Positions 45,572 to 55,349 of a stretch of DNA of 55,476 nucleotides are shown in pieces. Position 1 is the first letter of the stretch; every line of letters begins with the position of its first letter. The stretch lies in assembly GCF_003334855.1 (NCBI RefSeq), contig NZ_QOWE01000037.1, forward strand, positions 1 to 55,476, written 5' to 3'. Below the pieces are notes generated by a model. The model was given only the letters and a program-made list of their open reading frames with translations, did not search any database and was not told the origin of the DNA. The position numbers were made by a program, and so were the translations under genes. Origin of the DNA: Larkinella punicea (GTDB lineage Bacteria > Bacteroidota > Bacteroidia > Cytophagales > Spirosomataceae).

Positions 45572-46927
45572 ATGAAAAATCGAATCCTGTGGGTTTTATT
45601 GATTGGATGCCTGTGGAGTTTTGCTGGTTGCCAACCCAAAGCCACTCCGGAAGAATACAATGCCAAAGCCGCTGAACCGGAGCGTTATCACCAGTGTGTC
45701 AAGCAATTGACCGATGTGATTATTCACGATATTTTCTCTCCGCCGGTGGCCAGCCGGATTTATGGATACGCCAATCTGGCGGGTTATGAAGCCATGTTAC
45801 CGGGCCAGCCGGGTTATGAATCGCTGGCGGGCAAACTCCGGAAATTTACCGCCCCGCCCAAACCGGAACCGGGTCAGGAATACTGCTTTCCGCTGGCCAG
45901 CACCCGGGCTTTTCTGACGGTCGGTCGGAACCTGACATTTTCCGGGGACATGTTCGACGGTTTTGAAAAAGACTTTTACGAGCAATATAAGGCCATTGGG
46001 GTTCCCGACGATGTGATCGAGCGTTCGATGGCGTATGGTGAAGCGGTAGCAAAACACATCATGGAATTTGCGGGCAAGGATTCGTACAAACAGACGCGCG
46101 GATTCAAGCATACGGTGACCAACGCCGAAGGAACCTGGGTGCCGACGCCCCCGGCCTATATGGAAGCCGCCGAGCCGAAGTGGATGCAGATTCGCTGCTG
46201 GGTGATGGATACCTGCTCGCAGTTTATTCCTCCGCCGGCCATTCCGTACAACATGACCAAAGGCAGTCCTTTTTATAAACTGGCGGATGAAGTCTATCAA
46301 ATGAGCCTTCGCCAAACCGAGGAAGAACGTAAAATCGCTTTTTTCTGGGACGATAACGCCTTCGTGATGAACGTCGCCGGTCACGTTTCGTACGCTTCCA
46401 AAAAAATGACACCGGGTGGTCACTGGCTGGCCATCGCGGCCACGGCATCCCGGCAGCAAAAAGCCAATTTTGCCCAAACCGTACAGGCCTATACGTTAAC
46501 CGCCTTTGCGCTTGCCGACGGCTTTATCAGTTGCTGGGACGAAAAATACCGCAGTAACCGCATCCGGCCCGAAACCGTCATCAACAAATTTATCGATCCG
46601 AAGTGGACACCGTATCTGCAAACGCCCCCGTTTCCGGAGTATACCAGTGGCCACAGCGTCATTTCGGCCGCAGCCGCCGAGGTGCTGACGATTCTCTATG
46701 GTGACAACATCGCGTTCACCGATTCGACCGAAAATCCGTATGGCCACGGCGTTCGTTCGTTTAAATCGTTCCGGGAAGCCGCTCTCGAAGCATCGTATAG
46801 CCGGTTGTACGGTGGTATTCACTTCCGGGACGCCCTCGAACTCGGCAATACGCAGGGGCGGAAAGTAGGCGAATACGTGGTGGAAAAACTGACCTCGAAG
46901 AAAGAGGTGGCGGTAGCGCCTAAGTAA
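45572..46927 (+). CDS. Vanadium-dependent haloperoxidase/PAP2-like lipoprotein
   Basis: A 451-residue helical lipoprotein (Cys20 in WSFAGCQPK) of the vanadium haloperoxidase/type 2 acid phosphatase superfamily. The vanadate/phosphate-site pattern is complete: Lys325 and Arg332 in KYRSNRIRPET, Ser359-Gly360-His361 in PEYTSGHSVIS, and Arg411 and His417 in SRLYGGIHF. The Lys-x6-Arg and Arg-x5-His spacings equal those of Curvularia chloroperoxidase (Lys353/Arg360, Arg490/His496). Whether it halogenates or dephosphorylates cannot be told by eye, as both activities share this site. Start ATG 45572; a TTG at 45557 is less likely. It is followed after 10 bp by an ABC ATPase gene and preceded by SusCD and twin FG-GAP genes, suggesting modification of an imported or exported compound at the cell surface. 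Confidence 0.92.
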   Translation: MKNRILWVLLIGCLWSFAGCQPKATPEEYNAKAAEPERYHQCVKQLTDVIIHDIFSPPVASRIYGYANLAGYEAMLPGQPGYESLAGKLRKFTAPPKPEPGQEYCFPLASTRAFLTVGRNLTFSGDMFDGFEKDFYEQYKAIGVPDDVIERSMAYGEAVAKHIMEFAGKDSYKQTRGFKHTVTNAEGTWVPTPPAYMEAAEPKWMQIRCWVMDTCSQFIPPPAIPYNMTKGSPFYKLADEVYQMSLRQTEEERKIAFFWDDNAFVMNVAGHVSYASKKMTPGGHWLAIAATASRQQKANFAQTVQAYTLTAFALADGFISCWDEKYRSNRIRPETVINKFIDPKWTPYLQTPPFPEYTSGHSVISAAAAEVLTILYGDNIAFTDSTENPYGHGVRSFKSFREAALEASYSRLYGGIHFRDALELGNTQGRKVGEYVVEKLTSKKEVAVAPK

Positions 46928-46937
46928 TCCGGACGCT

Positions 46938-47585
46938 ATGCTCACCGTCCGGAATTTCCGCAAAGAATACCACAACCGGCTGGTGTTGGCGATCTCTCAG
47001 GCCGATTTCCCTCCGGGCATTCATTGGCTGAAGGGCCGCAACGGCTCGGGGAAAACGACCTTTTTTCGGTCGGTTGCCGGGTTACTCCCTTTCGACGGAA
47101 GTCTGGTTCTAGCGGGAAAGTATGACATTCGGCAGCAACCGGTCGCCTACCGACTTCGGGTCAATTACGGGGAAGCCGAACCGCTGTATCCCCCATTTCT
47201 GACGGCCTGGGAATTGATCCGCTGGGTAGCAACAACCAAACAGGCGCCGAATCCACAAATCGATGAATTGATCGACCTATTCGGAATCCGGGATTTCATC
47301 AAAACCCCCATCGGAACCTATTCAAGCGGCATGCTCAAAAAGACGTCGCTGGTGCTGGCCTTTCTGGGAAAACCCAGCCTGATTTTGCTCGATGAACCAT
47401 TGATTACCCTCGATCATGCGACCACCAAAACCGTGATTGACCGCATTCGGCAAAGCCGGGAACAAGGCATCAGCTTTCTGCTGTCATCGCACCAGGACGT
47501 CGATGCGTCTGAACTGCCGGTCGATTCCGTCTGGGTTGTTCAGAATCAGACACTGGAACCCATCACCCAAGCGGCCGGTTTATGA
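46938..47585 (+). CDS. ABC transporter ATP-binding protein
   Basis: A 215-residue cytosolic ATPase. Walker A is GRNGSGKT (residues 33-40), signature YSSGMLKKTSL, Walker B LILLDEPL, and the switch His is in LLSSHQD. It is shorter than typical (about 230-300) but has all motifs; the LKGRNGSGKTTF start resembles the CcmA/gliding-export type. It begins 10 bp after the haloperoxidase-like gene and overlaps the next gene by 4 bp (ATGA, 47582-47585), so it is co-transcribed with both. Transport of a small molecule or lipid is only a guess. Confidence 0.92.
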   Translation: MLTVRNFRKEYHNRLVLAISQADFPPGIHWLKGRNGSGKTTFFRSVAGLLPFDGSLVLAGKYDIRQQPVAYRLRVNYGEAEPLYPPFLTAWELIRWVATTKQAPNPQIDELIDLFGIRDFIKTPIGTYSSGMLKKTSLVLAFLGKPSLILLDEPLITLDHATTKTVIDRIRQSREQGISFLLSSHQDVDASELPVDSVWVVQNQTLEPITQAAGL

Positions 47586-48676
47586 ACGCTTTGTGGACCG
47601 TACCGGAGAAGCTGATTGTCAGGCAATTCTATTTGCAAAATACCGGTCTGTTTCTGGTCGTGATGATGCTGGCCTTCGGATTTCTGAGTTCAGCCGAGCA
47701 TATTGCACTGGCGAGTTACGCCCTGAACGACCGGGCTTTTCTGGCCGCCTATGGCATTATTTGGTCAATCTATTCGGTTTACACGATCCGGTTCAGTTTA
47801 CAGGTTTTCCAGAAAACCGATCTACTCCAGCTTTTCCGGCTTGTTCCAGCTTTCAAACGGGTCGCCATTCTGTATTTCCTGCACCTTCAGTTGCTGGCTC
47901 CCGTCGTTTTCTATGGCGGTTTTATGCTCTGGGTTGGCAATCAGCAGGGTACAACAACCGCCAATGTAGTAGTAGTCGTGTTCATGGGCTTGCTGTCGGT
48001 TCTGCCGCTTCCTTTAGTGGAACGAGCGTTGCGACATCCCAACCCGGAGCAGTTTGCGGGCCACATCGGTGCCTGGCTGCGGCAACGGTTCACCACGCCC
48101 TACGTCCTCTTTTTTATCCGGTATCTTTTCCGCGAACAACCGGCCACGCTCTTTCTAACCAAGGTTGGCTCCTGTCTGGTAACGATTGGGGTTCTGGCTC
48201 TGTATCCTACCGACGAGTACGACATCCGGCTGCTGTCGTTGGGAATGTTGCTTTCAGCGGCTTTACACGCCGGAATTATCTTCGAACTATACCAGTTTGA
48301 AGCCACCCAATTGCTGTTGCTCCGGAATTTACCATTCTCTCTTTCCAGCCGGTTTCTACGGTATACAGGAATCCTTGCTTTGGTAATCGGCCCGGAAGCG
48401 GTTTTGCTGCTGAAAAATCACCCGGCTGACGTCACGGTTCCGGCAATACTTGGCGTATGGCTTTGGGGCCTTAGTTTGCTTTTCCTGCAATATGCCGCAC
48501 TGCTGTCCCGCCATCAGCCCCGCGACCGGTTTATCTCGCAACTCTTCTGGCCTCTCATTGGGTGCTTCCTCCTGATCATGTATCGGTTACCAATTTGGGG
48601 ATTGGCCGTCACCGGTTTGGTGGCGGCTGCGGTTTTGTTCATTCGCTCGTATTACCGTTCGTCCTGGGAAGAGTAA
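47582..48676 (+). CDS. ABC transporter membrane protein
   Basis: A 364-residue polytopic inner-membrane protein with about nine or ten hydrophobic segments and no recognisable soluble domain. It is the cognate permease of the ATPase just upstream, as shown by the 4-bp ATGA overlap and the lack of other permease genes nearby. The family cannot be named from sequence alone; it resembles no FtsX/MacB type (no large periplasmic domain). It is the last gene of the haloperoxidase-ABC unit; a repeat region follows. Confidence 0.82.
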   Translation: MNALWTVPEKLIVRQFYLQNTGLFLVVMMLAFGFLSSAEHIALASYALNDRAFLAAYGIIWSIYSVYTIRFSLQVFQKTDLLQLFRLVPAFKRVAILYFLHLQLLAPVVFYGGFMLWVGNQQGTTTANVVVVVFMGLLSVLPLPLVERALRHPNPEQFAGHIGAWLRQRFTTPYVLFFIRYLFREQPATLFLTKVGSCLVTIGVLALYPTDEYDIRLLSLGMLLSAALHAGIIFELYQFEATQLLLLRNLPFSLSSRFLRYTGILALVIGPEAVLLLKNHPADVTVPAILGVWLWGLSLLFLQYAALLSRHQPRDRFISQLFWPLIGCFLLIMYRLPIWGLAVTGLVAAAVLFIRSYYRSSWEE

Positions 48677-48710
48677 CGCCCCTATATGTTCAAGAAAACT
48701 TCAATCGATT

Positions 48711-48954
48711 CATCCCTACGGGATTCGTTGGACTTGATTATACCATTTCGGCGGGTTAAATCCACCCCTACAAAATGATCCATCCCTACGGGATTCGTTG
48801 GACTTGATTTTCGGCGGGTTAAATCCCACTCCTACAAAATGATTCATCCCTACGGGATTCGTTGGACTTGATAATCCTTTCGGTGGGTTAAACCCGGGAG
48901 GATTTAAAATCCCGTAGGGATGACGCATCTTGTAGCCCCCAGTTTCAACTGGGG
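48711..48954. repeat. Tandem REP-like region, three copies of a 28-bp core
   Basis: A 28-bp core beginning CATCCCTACGGGATTCGT occurs exactly at 48711-48738, 48781-48808 and 48845-48872 (periods 70 and 64). The segments between cores are also similar (CGGCGGGTTAAATCC, CCTACAAAATGAT). An inverted copy of the first 14 bp lies at 48909-48922, and a second palindrome CCCCAGTTTCAACTGGGG at 48937-48954. It lies between the ABC permease gene and the convergent TetR gene. Confidence 0.9.
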
Positions 48955-48966
48955 CGAACCTATGTA

Positions 48967-49635
48967 TTACCAGAAATTAGTAGGAACGCCGGTTTGATGC
49001 ACCTCAAGCGATACCTTTTCCGATTGAACAGCCATGCGGTTCAGGGCGGTATAGATGATTCGTACCGCATCCTCAACCCGATTCCAGCCCTCTTCGGTAC
49101 TTAAATTGATGCCAACGATGGTGCGGTTATTTTTCGACAGCAACGTCAGATACGACATCGCGCCGGCCATGATGGCCGAAACCGCCTGGTAGTCGGCTCC
49201 TTTGATGTACGCCAGTTGCCCCACCATGCGCGCCAGCTCTTCATCGTAAGCGGCACTGGCTTCATCAGCCATTGGACTGGTTTCGGCCACGGTTGCCTTC
49301 AACACCTGAAAAGCTGCCGGAAATTGCCGGAAAAACCGGTAGGTATGGATGAGTTGTTTGTACCAGAGTTTGGATAAATCATTTTCATGAACCGGGCGCA
49401 GTTGCTCCAGCGTAGCCGGACTGAGTAACGGGAATAAACGACCCATTTTGATGTAATGCGTCAGCAAGCCGTCCAACCCACCAAAATAGCGGTAGATCAG
49501 TACTTTGCTGACACCCGCTTTTTCAGAAATCCGGTTGATTCCGATTCCATCAATGCCTTTTTCAGCGATAACATCTTCCAGGGCATTGATGATTCTCTGC
49601 GAAGTCTGCGCACGATTGCGTTTGATTTTTTCCAT
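48967..49635 (-). CDS. TetR/AcrR family regulator
   Basis: A 222-residue regulator with an N-terminal TetR helix-turn-helix (about residues 12-57: RIINALEDVIAEKGIDGIGI, then ISEKAGVSKVLIYRYFGGLD). The C-terminal ligand domain carries no family mark that I recognise. Its basic N-terminal MEKIKRNRAQTSQ is usual for the family. It is a single gene on the minus strand, convergent with the ABC genes, so a control link to them is possible but not shown. No operator palindrome was found at its own start. Confidence 0.9.
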   Translation of the reverse strand: MEKIKRNRAQTSQRIINALEDVIAEKGIDGIGINRISEKAGVSKVLIYRYFGGLDGLLTHYIKMGRLFPLLSPATLEQLRPVHENDLSKLWYKQLIHTYRFFRQFPAAFQVLKATVAETSPMADEASAAYDEELARMVGQLAYIKGADYQAVSAIMAGAMSYLTLLSKNNRTIVGINLSTEEGWNRVEDAVRIIYTALNRMAVQSEKVSLEVHQTGVPTNFW

Positions 49636-49736
49636 TGGTAAAGATTGTTAGCTTTCAGTCACTAATCAGACGCAGGACGTCGGGAAAAGTCACATAGTAG
49701 TTACAGAAATCTTCTGATCCGACTAAAATAAGCCGA

Positions 49737-49997
49737 TCAGCTATTCTGTCTGCTTTTGAAGAAAGCCACAATACCCAGAATCACCAGCGCGCCCAGAAAA
49801 GCCGTCAGGATACGGGCGAGCAGGTCGGGCAGGTCGAACATGACCTGCAAGTCATCACCCAACACCCAACTGCCGACAAAACTCCCGGCGATACCAATTA
49901 AAATCTGGAGCCAGATTGAAAACGAAAACCGTTTGAAAACCAGGTCGGCCAGCCAGCCGGCAACGGCACCCACTAAAATTGTAACGAGGATTCCCAT
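49737..49997 (-). CDS. GlsB/YeaQ/YmgE-family membrane protein
   Basis: An 86-residue protein with three hydrophobic segments, glycine-rich (MGILVTILVGAVAGWLADLV, LIGIAGSFVGSWVLGD, AFLGALVILGIVAFFK). This is the transglycosylase-associated (GlsB/YeaQ/YmgE) family, small inner-membrane proteins linked to stress and stationary phase, with no proven activity. The ATG at 49997 is chosen; the longer frame adds 32 residues unlike the family. It stands between TetR and the sdh operon; a short hairpin CCACTC-AGCC-GAGTGG lies upstream at 50040-50055. Confidence 0.88.
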   Translation of the reverse strand: MGILVTILVGAVAGWLADLVFKRFSFSIWLQILIGIAGSFVGSWVLGDDLQVMFDLPDLLARILTAFLGALVILGIVAFFKSRQNS

Positions 49998-50123
49998 GAC
50001 TTTAGAGCGATGTGTATAGTTACGGTGAATTACTTGCGTCCACTCAGCCGAGTGGCTTATGTAATCCAGACGCAGAATACCACCCGAAGTCACATATTAT
50101 GTTATAATTTACCTGAATTGGTA

Positions 50124-50158
50124 ACAAAAAAACGCCCGACCATTCTGGTCGGGCGTTT
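50124..50158 (-). terminator. Intrinsic terminator of sdh operon
   Basis: Read on the minus strand, AAACGCCCGACC (50158-50147) and GGTCGGGCGTTT (50141-50130) form a perfect 12-bp stem with a 5-nt loop and a TTTTTGTT tail. It lies 24 bp beyond the sdhB stop. Confidence 0.92.
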
Positions 50159-50181
50159 CAATTTTGCTTTTAAAACGAAAT

Positions 50182-50934
50182 CTATACGTTATTCGAAGCC
50201 AGTTTGGCGCCCAGGTATTCACGGTTCAGCCGGGCAATGTGATCCAGCGAAATTGATTTCGGACATTCTACCGAGCAGGCACCCGTGAATGAACAGGCCC
50301 CAAATCCTTCGGCGTCCATCTGCGCAACCATGCGCTCGGCGCGCAACTGGTGCTCGGCCTGGCCTTGCGGCAAAACCGCCAGGTGCGACACTTTCGCGGC
50401 TACGAACAACATCGCCGACGCATTTTTACAGGCCGCTACGCAGGCTCCGCAACCAATGCACTGGGCCGCATCCATGGCTTCGTCGGCCACTTCGCGGGGA
50501 ATCAGAATCTCGTTGGCATCCGGGGCCGAACCCGTGTTGACCGACACATACCCACCGGCCTGCACAATGCGGTCGAAGGCGTCGCGATCCACAATCAAGT
50601 CTTTCAGAACCGGGAAAGCCCGCGCCCGCCAGGGTTCCACCACAATGGTGTCGCCGTCGTTGAAACTCCGCATGTGCAACTGGCAGGTTGTGGTGCCGGT
50701 TTGCGGACCGTGGGGCCGACCGTTGATATACATGGAACAGGATCCGCAGATTCCTTCCCGACAGTCATGATCGAACGCAACCGGTTCTTCGCCTTTGTGC
50801 GACAGGTCTTCATTCAACACATCGAACATTTCCAGGAAAGACATATCCGGCGAAATATCCGACAATTTATAATCCACCATTTTGCCTGGTGTTTGGCTAT
50901 TTTTTTGTCTCCAGACTTTTAAGGCAATATCCAT
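50182..50934 (-). CDS. sdhB: Succinate dehydrogenase/fumarate reductase Fe-S subunit
   Basis: A 250-residue iron-sulfur subunit of the succinate:quinone oxidoreductase. The N-terminal plant-ferredoxin-like domain carries the [2Fe-2S] cysteines in CREGICGSC and TTTCQLH. The C-terminal domain has [15 protein letters not shown] and [16 protein letters not shown] for the [4Fe-4S] and [3Fe-4S] clusters. It transfers electrons from the flavoprotein to the cytochrome b subunit at the cytoplasmic face of the membrane. It is the third gene of the sdhCAB operon, separated from sdhA by a 90-bp gap holding the repeat 50948-51021, and closed by a terminator. Confidence 0.96.
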   Translation of the reverse strand: MDIALKVWRQKNSQTPGKMVDYKLSDISPDMSFLEMFDVLNEDLSHKGEEPVAFDHDCREGICGSCSMYINGRPHGPQTGTTTCQLHMRSFNDGDTIVVEPWRARAFPVLKDLIVDRDAFDRIVQAGGYVSVNTGSAPDANEILIPREVADEAMDAAQCIGCGACVAACKNASAMLFVAAKVSHLAVLPQGQAEHQLRAERMVAQMDAEGFGACSFTGACSVECPKSISLDHIARLNREYLGAKLASNNV

Positions 50935-50947
50935 TTCTTTTTATGTC

Positions 50948-51021
50948 TGAGGTTTAAGGTTTAAGGTTTAAAAAGGATGCCTGCCGGATCGATCTTTAAA
51001 CCTTAAACCTCAAACGTTAAA
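50948..51021. repeat. GGTTTAA word-repeat hairpin between sdhA and sdhB
   Basis: Three iterations of GGTTTAA (50951-50971) face inverted copies TTTAAACCTTAAACCTC (50995-51011) and GTTAAACC around a 22-nt loop. It lies inside an operon, between the sdhA stop and the sdhB start, and may reduce sdhB expression or process the transcript. Confidence 0.85.
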
Positions 51022-51024
51022 CCC

Positions 51025-52995
<1,971 letters not shown>

Positions 52996-53039
52996 AGACA
53001 GATACGGTTCAATACTTGTACGATAAAACCCTGTTCTGA

Positions 53040-53774
53040 TTAAAAAAGAATATGGTGCGCTTTCAGATAAATGTAAACCGGCATGGCGGCAAACAAAGCC
53101 GGAATGACGATTCCAAATCCGTACGTACCCAAAAATTCAATAAGCGGAGAATATTTCTTGTGACGAAGACCCAGCGTCTGGAAACCACTTTGAAAACCGT
53201 GTACCAGGTGAAACGACAGGGCGATCATCGACACCACATACAGCGCGACATACCACAGGTAGGAAAAGGCAAAGACGGTTACGGCGTAGAGATCTTTGAT
53301 AGGTTCGCCGTCGTACGTTACCTGCGGAATGCTTCCGGCCGTAATCGTTTCGCCGTTCAGCACCACCGGCCCGAAGTGCATCGTATACCAGAACGTCCGC
53401 ATGTGAATGATGATGAAAACCAGAATAATCGTTCCCAGAATACCCATGTTGCGCGAAGTCCAGGGGCTGTTGGCTTCCGGTTTTGCGTAGGCATACTTAA
53501 CGGGACGCGAAGCCTGGTTGTGGCGCGTGAGCACCAGCGCCATCAGGGCATGAACGATGATCGAACTGTACAGTAAGTAGGAAATGGTCTTTATGATCGG
53601 ATTGTGGGTCATAAAGTAGCTGTACTCATTGAAGGCCCGGCCTTCGTCGCCTTTGAACAATTGCAGGTTCCCAACCAAATGGACAATCAGGAACGAGCAC
53701 AAAAACAGCCCCGTCAGCGACATGACAACTTTGCGACCGAGGGTGCTGGAAAGTGTTGTTGTTACCCAAGACAT
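53040..53774 (-). CDS. sdhC: Succinate dehydrogenase cytochrome b subunit
   Basis: A 244-residue membrane anchor with five hydrophobic helices, the B-type form that carries two hemes b. Candidate heme ligands are His32 in [13 protein letters not shown], the His in [30 protein letters not shown] and [17 protein letters not shown]. It passes electrons to or from menaquinone. The ATG 53774 ([20 protein letters not shown]) is chosen; the longer frame would add 31 residues that run into the promoter region. It is the first gene of the sdhCAB operon, with a consensus promoter at 53837-53868. Confidence 0.95.
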   Translation of the reverse strand: MSWVTTTLSSTLGRKVVMSLTGLFLCSFLIVHLVGNLQLFKGDEGRAFNEYSYFMTHNPIIKTISYLLYSSIIVHALMALVLTRHNQASRPVKYAYAKPEANSPWTSRNMGILGTIILVFIIIHMRTFWYTMHFGPVVLNGETITAGSIPQVTYDGEPIKDLYAVTVFAFSYLWYVALYVVSMIALSFHLVHGFQSGFQTLGLRHKKYSPLIEFLGTYGFGIVIPALFAAMPVYIYLKAHHILF

Positions 53775-53836
53775 ATAGCGTGTAAAGAAATTTTTGTTTA
53801 GTAAACCGGCTTGAAAATTAACCGATTCGTAGAGGT

Positions 53837-53868
53837 CAAAACTACAGCACAAAGCGATTCGAACCAAA
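53837..53868 (-). promoter_or_regulatory. Promoter of sdhCAB
   Basis: On the minus strand a TTTGG -33 element (53868-53864 region) is followed by a 20-bp spacer and TAGTTTTG (53844-53837), a full match to the Bacteroidota promoter. It lies 63 bp before the sdhC ATG. Confidence 0.75.
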
Positions 53869-54106
53869 AAAACCCCGTATTTTTACGCTTATTTGGAATT
53901 AATAAAAGGTCGTTGTTCCGTTTCTCAGGCTAACGGGTTGTAAACCGATTTTGTTTTGTTATTCGACGACCTGAATAGGATTATTTTAAGCCCCTGCAGC
54001 GTATAGTCTATTCTGAACAGCGTATATTCCTTCTGATACCCGCCTTCTATTTTTAGATCTTTTCGGGGATCCGGCCCCTTCCCGCTCCGGCGGTAAAAGC
54101 ATGACT

Positions 54107-54139
54107 TTTGGAATAATTACCGGAAGGCTGTTACTTTTG
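54107..54139 (+). promoter_or_regulatory. Promoter of fabD
   Basis: TTTG (54107-54110), a 21-bp spacer and TACTTTTG (54132-54139) match the Bacteroidota consensus, 36 bp before the fabD ATG. It is divergent from the sdhCAB promoter; the 238-bp stretch between them holds no other recognised feature. Confidence 0.78.
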
Positions 54140-54175
54140 TCCTGAAATCCCCGTTCCAGACGACCTTATTCGATC

Positions 54176-55075
54176 ATGAAAAAAGCATACATTTTCCCCG
54201 GCCAGGGGGCACAATTTCCCGGAATGGGACTGGGTTTATACCAGCAATCCGAAAAAGCAAAATACCTGTTCGAGCAGGCCAACCACATTCTGGGTTTCGA
54301 GATTACGAAAATCATGTTCGAAGGCACCGACGAGGAGCTGAAACAAACGAATGTGACCCAACCCGCCATTTTTCTGCACTCCGTCATTCTGGCCCAAACC
54401 GTCGAGGATTTTGCCCCTGCTATGGTGGCCGGGCATTCGCTGGGCGAATTTTCGGCTTTGGTTGCCGCTGGCGGTCTGTCCTTCGAAGACGGTTTGCGGC
54501 TGGTGGCCCAGCGGGCGAGTGCCATGCAGAAAGCGTGTGAACTCAACCCGTCGACGATGGCCGCCGTGCTAGGGCTCGACGATGCCACCATCGAACGGAT
54601 TTGCCTGGAAGTGGCCACAGCCTCGCAATTCAAGGAAGTGGTGATTCCGGCAAATTACAACTGCCCCGGTCAGGTCGTCATTTCGGGGTCGCTCGAAGGT
54701 GTCCGGATGGCGGGTGAAAAACTGAAAGAAGCCGGTGCCAAACGGGTGCTGCTGTTGCAGGTGGGCGGAGCATTTCACTCGCCCCTGATGGAACCAGCCC
54801 GCGAAGAACTGGCTCAGGCCATTCAGACGACGCCATTTAGCCATCCGCGCTGCCCGATTTACCAGAACGTCAATGCCAAACCGGCCACGGATGTGGAAGT
54901 GATCAAAGCCAACCTCATCGCGCAGTTGACGGCCCCCGTCCGCTGGACGCAATCGGTTGAAGCGATGGGCGCCGATGGTGCTACGGTTTTCGTGGAATGC
55001 GGGCCCGGCAAAGTGCTTCAGGGTCTAGTGAAGAAAATTATTCCAACCGCCGAAACTCAAAGCGTAACTAGTTAA
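54176..55075 (+). CDS. fabD: Malonyl-CoA:ACP transacylase
   Basis: A 299-residue cytosolic enzyme that moves malonyl from CoA to the acyl carrier protein for fatty-acid synthesis. The catalytic Ser88 is in VAGHSLGEFSALVAAG and the catalytic His201 in GGAFHSPLMEPAREEL. The N-terminal FPGQGAQFPGMG and C-terminal VECGPGKVLQGLVKK are the standard ends of the family. Length is normal. It has its own promoter and no fab neighbours; a word-repeat hairpin begins at its stop codon. Confidence 0.97.
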   Translation: MKKAYIFPGQGAQFPGMGLGLYQQSEKAKYLFEQANHILGFEITKIMFEGTDEELKQTNVTQPAIFLHSVILAQTVEDFAPAMVAGHSLGEFSALVAAGGLSFEDGLRLVAQRASAMQKACELNPSTMAAVLGLDDATIERICLEVATASQFKEVVIPANYNCPGQVVISGSLEGVRMAGEKLKEAGAKRVLLLQVGGAFHSPLMEPAREELAQAIQTTPFSHPRCPIYQNVNAKPATDVEVIKANLIAQLTAPVRWTQSVEAMGADGATVFVECGPGKVLQGLVKKIIPTAETQSVTS

Positions 55076-55155
55076 GAATTAAGAGTGAAGAGTGAAGAAT
55101 TAAAAAAGCGCGTCAGCCCACTCTTAATTCTTAACGCTTAACTCTTAACTTTTTT
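55071..55155. repeat. Word-repeat hairpin at the end of fabD
   Basis: Left arm from 55071 (AGTTAAGAATTAAGAGTGAA), right arm to about 55155 (CACTCTTAATTCTTAACGCT, then TAACTCTTAACTTTTTT). The arms are imperfect inverted copies built from AAGAATTAAGAGTG-type words and overlap the TAA stop (55073-55075) of fabD. The right end is T-rich, so it can act as terminator. Confidence 0.82.
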
Positions 55156-55165
55156 GCAGGGCTTC

Positions 55166-55197
55166 TTGCTTTTTTAAATGCAGAACCGCTATCTTTG
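55166..55197 (+). promoter_or_regulatory. Promoter of tRNA-Gln
   Basis: TTG (55166-55168), a 21-bp spacer and TATCTTTG (55190-55197) match the Bacteroidota consensus, 10 bp before the tRNA. Confidence 0.8.
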
Positions 55198-55207
55198 CAC
55201 TCGCAAT

Positions 55208-55278
55208 TGCCGGGTCGTCTAAGGGTAGGACGACAGATTTTGGTTCTGTTTGTGAGGGTTCGAATCCTTCCCCGGCAA
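55208..55278 (+). tRNA. tRNA-Gln (anticodon TTG)
   Basis: A complete cloverleaf: acceptor TGCCGGG/CCCGGCA, D-arm GTCT...GGAC with loop AAGGGTA, anticodon stem ACAGA/TCTGT with loop TTTTGGT (anticodon TTG, reads CAA and CAG), T-arm GAGGG/CCTTC with TTCGAAT. The discriminator is A55278 and CCA is not encoded. Confidence 0.97.
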
Positions 55279-55289
55279 CTGACAGATTT

Positions 55290-55330
55290 AATAGGCTACT
55301 GATCTAAACAGGTTGGTAGCCTATTTTTTT
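55290..55330 (+). terminator. Terminator of tRNA-Gln
   Basis: AATAGGCTAC (55290-55299) and GTAGCCTATT (55316-55325) form a perfect 10-bp stem with a 16-nt loop, followed by a T-tract. Confidence 0.88.
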
Positions 55331-55349
55331 ATGAGTTGACGAGATTGGA

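Noticed and set aside
48711-48872. Possible CRISPR array (28-bp repeats with 42- and 36-bp spacers)
   Set aside because: Only three units, the spacers resemble each other, there is an inverted part-copy, and no cas gene is near.
50040-50055. Short hairpin CCACTCAGCCGAGTGG, with CTCAGCCGAGTG also near position 58
   Set aside because: Two 12-nt matches in 55 kb are too little to claim a repeat family.
53775-53867. A 31-residue N-terminal extension of SdhC
   Set aside because: It would run into the promoter elements, and family members begin at the MSWVTTT position.
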